DNA of 64,000 nt, from assembly GCF_001425085.1 (NCBI RefSeq), contig NZ_LMDN01000003.1, positions 1 through 64,000 of the forward strand. The letters are read 5' to 3'. The stretch is from Leifsonia sp. Root4 (lineage in GTDB: Bacteria; Actinomycetota; Actinomycetes; Actinomycetales; Microbacteriaceae). Made by a program: the position numbers and the translations under genes. Below, in pieces: positions 58,716 to 64,000 of this stretch (position 1 is the first letter of the stretch; each line of letters starts with the position of its first letter). The notes below the pieces were generated by a model. It did not search any database and was not told the DNA's origin. It saw nothing but the letters and a program-made list of their open reading frames with translations.

Positions 58716-58736
58716 GTATACCCCATAGGGGTATAC
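58716..58736. promoter_or_regulatory. metal-type operator 2 (CsoR-like), perfect palindrome
   Basis: GTATACCCC and GGGGTATAC arms around ATA, without mismatch. It lies midway between the divergent transcription units. Confidence 0.75.
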
Positions 58737-58750
58737 GTTGAATCCGGTAC

Positions 58751-58767
58751 ATACCCAGTGGGGGTAT
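58751..58767. promoter_or_regulatory. metal-type operator 3 (CsoR-like)
   Basis: ATACCCAGTGGGGGTAT, one arm slightly degenerate. It lies 23 bases before the short leader ORF of the rightward operon. Confidence 0.65.
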
Positions 58768-58789
58768 TCCAGCGCGAAAGGCAGTGGCG

Positions 58790-58873
58790 ATGATCGCGAA
58801 CGAGGATCCGATGGCCGGAGTGCCCTGCGGGGCATGCGTGGGAGCGAAGCACTCGATGGTGCAGACCGCATGA
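58790..58873 (+). CDS. short Cys-rich leader ORF of the copper-type operon
   Basis: A 27-codon frame with AAAGG upstream of its ATG. It encodes the metal-site-like segment PCGACVGAKH (two Cys two residues apart, and a His). Its TGA overlaps the next ATG as ATGA, so it is tightly placed for translational coupling. It starts 23 bases after operator 3. It could be a tiny metallothionein or a metal-sensing leader like the copper-responsive short ORFs of other bacteria; the coding status is inferred from arrangement only. Confidence 0.5.
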   Translation: MIANEDPMAGVPCGACVGAKHSMVQTA

Positions 58874-59826
58874 GAACCGGCGCACGTCTCGCCCTCTATG
58901 GGCTCGGACTGGTGCTCGTATTCGGTGGCGCGTTCGGAATCGCCGGCGCGGTCGCGCCAGCCGGCACAGCAACAGCGTGGGTGAAAGGAACCGAGATGAA
59001 CGATCATGACCAGGGCCACAGCTCCGCGAGCGCCGCTCCAGCGGCAACCGCGGCGGACGCGGTGAAGGGTCTCGCGTCGGCGAGCGGCGGCTATCTGCTC
59101 TCCCCGGTAGCGGCGCCGTCCACCGTCGGTGCAGCCGGCGAGCTGAGCTTCCGGATTCAAGACGCGACGGGCGCTGCGGTGACGGAGTACGCGAGCTCGC
59201 ACGAGCGCGATCTGCACCTGATCGTCGTGCGAGCGGACGGCAGCCGGTTCCGTCACGTCCACCCGGAGCTCGATGGTGTCAGCGGCACCTGGTCCATTCC
59301 GTGGGAATGGGCGGAAGCCGGCAGCTACCGCGTCTTCGCGGACTTCACACCGGCCGGCGCCGGGGCGCCCGCTCTCACACTCACGAGCACCGTGCACGTG
59401 ACGGGGCAGTTCGGTGCCGTGACCCCCGAGCCGACACGGAGCGATCTCATCGACGGCTTCACCGTGTCCGTCGACGGCGAGCTGGTCGCGGGCTCGTCGA
59501 GCGAACTCACCATCTCCATCACCCGGGACGGCAAACCGGTCACTGCGCTCGAGCCCTATCTCGGAGCGTTCGGGCATCTCGTCGCCTTGCGCGAGGGCGA
59601 CCTCGCGTTCCTGCACGTGCACGCCGACGGTGATGACCCGCGGGCCGGAGAGACGGCGGGCCCGACGATCCGGTTTGCCGCGGAGGCACCAACGCCCGGC
59701 CGCTACCTCCTCTACCTGGATTTCAAAGTCGACGGCGCGGTCCACACCGCCGAGTTCGTGCTGGACGCCGCCGAGGGCGCGACGTCGGCGGGCGCCGGGA
59801 GCACGCCGCATCCGGCCGGGCATTGA
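58870..59826 (+). CDS. secreted or membrane metal-associated protein with HVHP motifs
   Basis: 318 residues from ATG 58870 (ATGA overlap with the leader ORF). One N-terminal helix (about 9-33, LALYGLGLVLVFGGAFGIAGAV) is an anchor or signal. The exported part has two beta-rich modules with conserved His: LIVVRADGSRFRHVHPELDG and LVALREGDLAFLHVHADG, plus DHDQGHS after the helix. Similar proteins accompany copper genes in Actinobacteria. I infer periplasmic copper binding; no enzyme motif is seen. Confidence 0.8.
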   Translation: MRTGARLALYGLGLVLVFGGAFGIAGAVAPAGTATAWVKGTEMNDHDQGHSSASAAPAATAADAVKGLASASGGYLLSPVAAPSTVGAAGELSFRIQDATGAAVTEYASSHERDLHLIVVRADGSRFRHVHPELDGVSGTWSIPWEWAEAGSYRVFADFTPAGAGAPALTLTSTVHVTGQFGAVTPEPTRSDLIDGFTVSVDGELVAGSSSELTISITRDGKPVTALEPYLGAFGHLVALREGDLAFLHVHADGDDPRAGETAGPTIRFAAEAPTPGRYLLYLDFKVDGAVHTAEFVLDAAEGATSAGAGSTPHPAGH

Positions 59827-59874
59827 CACCCAGATCTCACACCCGAGAGCACACAACGAAAGGAATCATTCACC

Positions 59875-60111
59875 ATGACCAACACGCCAGAGGCACCCGT
59901 CAGCTCCTGCAGCTCCGCAGCAGCATGGCAGGGTGCGAGTGACGACATGACCACCTGCCCGGTCATGGCGGGCAGCCCCGTCAACAAGGCGGCCGCTGAG
60001 GCGGTCGGACTCTACCGCGACTACGAGGGCGAGCGGTATCACTTCTGCTGCGCGGGGTGCGGGCCGGCGTTCGACTCCGACCCTGCCAAGTACGCCGCCA
60101 GCATGGCCTGA
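59875..60111 (+). CDS. YHS-domain metal-binding protein
   Basis: 78 residues. YHS/TRASH-like domain: CPVMAGSPVNKA near the start and YEGERYHFCCAGCGPAFDSDPAKY at the end, with four Cys placed for metal binding. It has AAAGGA upstream and no membrane segment. It follows the HVHP protein by 48 bases and is probably the cytosolic metal carrier of the same operon. Confidence 0.85.
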   Translation: MTNTPEAPVSSCSSAAAWQGASDDMTTCPVMAGSPVNKAAAEAVGLYRDYEGERYHFCCAGCGPAFDSDPAKYAASMA

Positions 60112-60216
60112 GCGCGCATGGGACGGGCCCGCGGCGCTTCGGCGACGCGGGCTCCGTTCGTCTGACCGGACGCCGTCGACTGACCGCGGCGCTCATGCAT
60201 CTCGGTTCGGAGCCGC

Positions 60217-60606
60217 TCAGGCGTCGAAGAAATCCACCTGAAGCACGCCGGCATCCGCGGCACTCATCAACCGCAATGAGGCCGGTGCGGGGAACGGCAG
60301 GGAGAAGTAGCGCTGTGGTGCACCGATGTCGCCGAAGTCGTCCTTCTTCACGGTGATGCCGGCCGGGCTCACCTCGGCGATGCGGACGCGGAGGTCACTG
60401 CCGTTCTCCAGAGTGAGCACGTAGATGTCGGCGAGGTATCCGATGCCGAGCGCGTCGAGCGCCTCCTCGGCGCCGAGCCAATCGACCGGGCCTCCGCGCT
60501 CGCGGCCGAGCAGATCGACGACGACGAAGTCGTCACCACGCGGGATGATCCATCCCACACGCTCGCCATCGCCACGTCGATGCTCTATCCACTCGTTCCC
60601 CACCAT
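60217..60606 (-). CDS. hypothetical protein
   Basis: 129 residues, beta-rich: WIIPRGDDFVVVDLLGRER, GYLADIYVLTLENGSDLRVRI and GAPQRYFSLPFPAPASLRL. No membrane segments or Cys motif. It converges with the YHS gene. No family recognised. Confidence 0.65.
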   Translation of the reverse strand: MVGNEWIEHRRGDGERVGWIIPRGDDFVVVDLLGRERGGPVDWLGAEEALDALGIGYLADIYVLTLENGSDLRVRIAEVSPAGITVKKDDFGDIGAPQRYFSLPFPAPASLRLMSAADAGVLQVDFFDA

Positions 60607-60661
60607 GGCGACAGGGTAGCAGCGGGGGAGCGCCGCCTCGGAATCGCCTCCGGGCCGGGCG

Positions 60662-61330
60662 TCAGAACCGCGCCAGGCCGCTGCCGATCACAGCGAACGC
60701 GACGACGAGCAAGATGAGGCTCGTCACCGCGCCGCCGTTCGCGATGAGCCACTCCTGAGTGGAGTGCAGGCGGGGCTCCATCCGTGCCGGTGACGCCAAT
60801 GTCGCGATGATCGGCACGACAACCGTTGACGCGGCAATCGCCGTGTAGATCAGGATGGTGATGGCGGACTGGCCGACAGCGAGACCTTCGGCGACGACCG
60901 CGAGGCCGGCCGCGACGGCGAGCAGCAGGGCCTTGGGGCGCACATTCAGCAGCAGGGCGAGACCGAACACCGCTCCCGGCCGGAGCGTCCCGACCGTGTT
61001 CAGCCACTTCGGCATCGCCGCCGCTGGGTTCTTGCGGGTGCGCCGCCACTCCAGCACGGCCATCACGAGGAGCGCCAGGCCGGCCACCAGCTCGGCGACG
61101 CCGACCGCGTCATCCTGTTTGCGGGGACCGGTTGGGGTGGGCACCAGCGTCGCGCCCAGCGTGCAGACCGACACGACGACGATGATGCCGATCACCCAGC
61201 CGATGAGGAACGGGATCGCGGTTCGCGAGCGTTCCGGCGACAACAGGATGACGACGGTGGCCAGGATCGGCACCGAGCTGATCGCCACGGCGAGCGCGAT
61301 CGGGAGGATGTGACCGATCGCCTGCAGCAT
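60662..61330 (-). CDS. GAP-family (SfLAP-like) membrane protein, copy 2
   Basis: 222 residues from ATG 61330, same length and start (MLQAIGHILPIALA) as copy 1 at 43576; most residues agree, and the DNA is also closely similar over the whole gene. Six helices, and the loop GPRKQDDAVGVAE is shared. It lies 17 bases after cls, the arrangement from which copy 1 probably derives. Confidence 0.83.
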   Translation of the reverse strand: MLQAIGHILPIALAVAISSVPILATVVILLSPERSRTAIPFLIGWVIGIIVVVSVCTLGATLVPTPTGPRKQDDAVGVAELVAGLALLVMAVLEWRRTRKNPAAAMPKWLNTVGTLRPGAVFGLALLLNVRPKALLLAVAAGLAVVAEGLAVGQSAITILIYTAIAASTVVVPIIATLASPARMEPRLHSTQEWLIANGGAVTSLILLVVAFAVIGSGLARF

Positions 61331-61347
61331 CCCTCGCCCCCCGCCGT

Positions 61348-62820
61348 CTACTCGAGCGCCGAGGTGAGCCGAGCGACGCCGTCGAGGAAGGTCGCCGAGG
61401 CCGGCTGACGTTCCCATTCCTCGAGGGTGAGCTCGCGACCGGCCGAGCGGTACCCGTCTTCGACCTCCCGCATCGCGGTGACGAACGTCTTCCCGTACAC
61501 CAGCAGCGAGATCTCGAAGTTGAGGTTGAAGGAGCGGATGTCCATATTGCTCGAGCCGATGACGGCGACCTCGTCATCGATCGACAGGTGCTTGGAGTGC
61601 AGGATGTAGGGCGCCGGGTACATCCAGATGCGCACACCCGCCCGTAGCAGCTGGCCGTAATAGGAGCGCTGCGCGTGCCAGACCATGCCCTGGTCGCCGA
61701 TCTCGGAGACGAACAGCTGCACGTCGAGGCCCCGGAAGCGCGCCGAGGTGATCGCGTAGAGCATCGCCTCGTCTGGAACGAAGTACGGGCTGGTGATGAT
61801 CACCTTCTCCTGTGCGGCGTTCACCAGGCCGAGGAAGAGCCGGAGGTTGTTCTCGAGCTCGTACGCCGGGCCGCTCGGCACGACCTGGCAGACCAGGGCA
61901 TCCGGAGACAGATCCTGCGGAACCTGGGCGATGGGCAGGTGCTCTGCGGTGAGCAGGTTCTCGTCCGTCTCGGAGTACCAGTCGGAGAGGAAGACCGCGT
62001 TGATCGCAGCGACCGCCGAACCGGTCACCCGCGTCACCAGCTCCTGCCACATCAGGCCGCGCTTGAGGTTCTTCGGTGAGTCGTAGCTGCGGTGGATCAG
62101 GTTCTGCGACCCGGTGTAGCCGACCAGCCCGTCGATCACGACGAGCTTCCTGTGATTGCGGAGGTCTGGCCGCTGGTACTTCTTCTTCAGCGGCTGCACC
62201 GGCAGCAGGTAGTTCCACGCCACGCCGATCCGATCAAGCTCCGCGATCGTCTCCTTGTGGATCGGGACCTTCGCCGAGGAGATGTGGTCCATGAGCAGCC
62301 GCACCGTGACCCCGCGCTGCACCGCCCGTTCCATGGCGGCGAAGAATCCGCGGGTGGTCTCGTCGAAGGCGACGATGAAGTACTCGACGTGCACGAAGTG
62401 ACGCGCCGTGTCGATGTCCGCGGCGATCCGGTCGATCGACAGCTGGTAGTCACCGATGAGTTCGGCGCGGTTGCCGCCGGTGGCGGGCAGCGCGCCGAGC
62501 ACCCTGTTCTGCTCGGTGAGTGTGCGGAACCAGGTCGGCCATGCCGCGCTGTCCGTTCCGAGGTCGACATTCTGAGCGCGCTGCTCGATCATGGCGTTGA
62601 TCTCGCGCTGCCGTTCCATCCGCTTCTTCGGCAACTTCACATTGCCGATGACCAGATACAGCAGGATGCCCACGAAGGGGATGAGGAAGATCGCGAGCAA
62701 CCACGCCATCGCGGCCGTTGGCTTCCGTTCCCGCGGGATGATGATCAGGGCCACGATCCGGATCGTCAGATCCGCCAGGATCAGAATGACCCCGAGCAGA
62801 TTCGCCAGTTCGGCGCTCAC
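61348..62820 (-). CDS. cls: cardiolipin synthase
   Basis: 490 residues. Two N-terminal membrane helices (about 7-28 and 38-58), then two phospholipase D modules: HRKLVVIDGLVGYTGSQN and HSKHLSIDDEVAVIGSSNMD (HxK..D signatures). It joins phosphatidylglycerol molecules to cardiolipin at the membrane. It probably forms a unit with the GAP protein. Confidence 0.92.
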   Translation of the reverse strand: MSAELANLLGVILILADLTIRIVALIIIPRERKPTAAMAWLLAIFLIPFVGILLYLVIGNVKLPKKRMERQREINAMIEQRAQNVDLGTDSAAWPTWFRTLTEQNRVLGALPATGGNRAELIGDYQLSIDRIAADIDTARHFVHVEYFIVAFDETTRGFFAAMERAVQRGVTVRLLMDHISSAKVPIHKETIAELDRIGVAWNYLLPVQPLKKKYQRPDLRNHRKLVVIDGLVGYTGSQNLIHRSYDSPKNLKRGLMWQELVTRVTGSAVAAINAVFLSDWYSETDENLLTAEHLPIAQVPQDLSPDALVCQVVPSGPAYELENNLRLFLGLVNAAQEKVIITSPYFVPDEAMLYAITSARFRGLDVQLFVSEIGDQGMVWHAQRSYYGQLLRAGVRIWMYPAPYILHSKHLSIDDEVAVIGSSNMDIRSFNLNFEISLLVYGKTFVTAMREVEDGYRSAGRELTLEEWERQPASATFLDGVARLTSALE

Positions 62821-63084
62821 AGCAGGTCACCGGTGCAATGCCACATGTATTCTCCAGACGACGAGGAACGATCAGGCTCTCGATCTCAAGCGCACGGAGG
62901 CGGCCACGCCGGACCCCGTCCTCTGAAGATAGGGGCATTGCGGGCCGAGCGCACCACGTTATGTACGTGATTCTTCCGGCGCGTCGCCACTTTCTGCGCT
63001 CGCCTCCTCATCAACCAAAGGGTTGAGACGAAGTTCAACCACCCGCGCGATTCTCCGGCACCGCCTCGATGCTGAAGTGGAATC

Positions 63085-64000
63085 ATGTCTGATTCTCGGC
63101 CTCGTCCTTCCCTACCAGAGCGCCTGACCTCGCGTCGCGGCGCCTGGGTGTCGCTCGTCCTCGTCCTGCTCGCCATCGTGGCCGCCTTCGGGCTGCTCCG
63201 CGGAGTGGAGGCACCGGGAGGCAACGCCATCGCACCGTCCACCTCCGAATCGGCGGAGGTCACGGCGCTGACGGATCAGTTCGCCGGCAGCGACGAGGGC
63301 TCGGTGCTGATCATCGCCACCCGCGACGACGGGGCCGAGCTGACGGATGCCGAGCTGGCATCCGTCTCGGCACTCGTGCCAGAGATCGACGCCACGACGG
63401 GCCACACCGCCTCGCAGCCTTTCTCCAGCGAAGACGAGCAGGCTGCCGTCATCCAGACCGGGATCGCGCTCGGTGACGACAACACGGCCACGGCCGACGA
63501 GGTGAAGGCGCTCCGTGCCACGCTGGCGGAGAACCCGATCGATGGCATGACCGTGCTCGTCACCGGCGGCTCCGCGTTCGGCGCCGACATCGCCGGTGCC
63601 TTCGAGGGCGCCGACTTCACCCTGCTCATGGTGACGATCGGCATCGTCGCACTGCTGCTGATCCTGACCTACCGCTCGCCGATCCTCTGGATCATCCCGT
63701 TGACCGTGGTCGCCATCGCCGACCGTATCGCCAGCCTCGCCACCAATGCGGTGGGCGGCGTGCTCGGCCTGCGGTTCGACGCCGGCATCATCAGCGTGCT
63801 CGTGTTCGGCGCCGGAACGAACTATGCCTTGCTCTTGATCTCGCGCTACCGCGAGGAGCTCCTGACCACCGACGATCACCGCCGCGCACTGGCGACGGCC
63901 TGGCGCGGCACGGCCCCGGCGATTCTCGCCTCGAACGTGACCGTCGTGCTTTCCCTGCTGACGCTGGTCTTCGCCGTCATCCCCGGCACCCGCGGCCTCG
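63085..64000 (+). CDS. MMPL/RND family transporter, N-terminal part
   Basis: Starts ATG 63085 and runs past the window end (305 codons seen). One helix at about 22-38, an extracytoplasmic region (about 45-180), then three helices, with VLVFGAGTNYALLLISRYREEL, the MMPL signature in the fourth to fifth segments. MMPL proteins export lipids or siderophores, or efflux drugs, using the proton gradient. Substrate unknown. Confidence 0.85.
   Translation, partial: MSDSRPRPSLPERLTSRRGAWVSLVLVLLAIVAAFGLLRGVEAPGGNAIAPSTSESAEVTALTDQFAGSDEGSVLIIATRDDGAELTDAELASVSALVPEIDATTGHTASQPFSSEDEQAAVIQTGIALGDDNTATADEVKALRATLAENPIDGMTVLVTGGSAFGADIAGAFEGADFTLLMVTIGIVALLLILTYRSPILWIIPLTVVAIADRIASLATNAVGGVLGLRFDAGIISVLVFGAGTNYALLLISRYREELLTTDDHRRALATAWRGTAPAILASNVTVVLSLLTLVFAVIPGTRGL

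Noticed and set aside
60125-60160. Hairpin after the YHS gene as terminator
   Set aside because: GCCCGCG/CGCGGGC arms exist, but the loop is long, mismatches occur and no T-tract follows.

Overview
The window is high-GC actinobacterial DNA, most likely from the Microbacteriaceae (Leifsonia/Cryobacterium/Microbacterium type). This rests on the gene order and protein resemblance, on many GTG starts with ATGA/GTGA overlaps, and on scattered copies of an inverted-repeat element starting GGTCGAGTAGCGAGGAACGA that I associate with this family. No integrase, transposase, phage module or CRISPR array was recognised.

Region 1 (1-17.5 kb) is conserved housekeeping chromosome. It opens with the 3' end of a 5S rRNA and its terminator. 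There follows a co-directional block in nearly the order known from Mycobacterium tuberculosis Rv1691-Rv1713: a TPR protein (here with a very repetitive tail), HAD phosphatase, small protein, tlyA, nadK, recN, pyrG, NUDIX hydrolase, xerD, parA-like, scpA, scpB, pseudouridine synthase, tyrA, cmk and der. Most junctions are overlaps, which suggests few long transcripts.

Region 2 (17.5-28.4 kb) is a looser accessory segment: repeats, a crcB pair with a universal stress protein, a GNAT enzyme, tRNA-Pro(GGG), a CCA-enzyme-like HD protein, an unknown low-GC gene, an SRPBCC protein, a membrane glycosyltransferase and a YCF48-type propeller gene with a damaged 5' end.

Region 3 (28.4-36.0 kb) is the most notable locus: an NMT1-type ABC transporter (binding protein, ATPase, permease), an NtaA/RcaE-type flavin-dependent monooxygenase, a ribokinase-like kinase, a PadR regulator, a flavin reductase and a stand-alone riboflavin kinase. 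These four enzyme types are those of the riboflavin catabolic system (RcaA, B, D, E) described from Microbacterium maritypicum. I read the locus as riboflavin uptake plus cleavage to lumichrome and ribose, controlled by the local PadR protein through a motif found in front of both transcription units.

Region 4 (36-64 kb) holds transport, stress and metal genes: a VOC protein, MFS exporter and succinate-semialdehyde dehydrogenase; a PspA-type pair; a CDF transporter; a GAP-family protein that is duplicated at 60.7 kb, the first copy beside what looks like a deleted cardiolipin synthase gene; a CLC channel with gadB and gadC (glutamate-dependent acid resistance); a TetR/amidohydrolase/NhaC group with a perfect 21-bp palindrome; a lone SdhA-like flavoprotein divergent from a LysR regulator; arr (rifamycin ADP-ribosyltransferase); and a copper-type locus with three GTATACCCC-like operators between an MFS exporter and a metal-protein operon that starts with an unannotated 27-codon Cys-rich leader. 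The window ends with a cardiolipin synthase and a truncated MMPL transporter.
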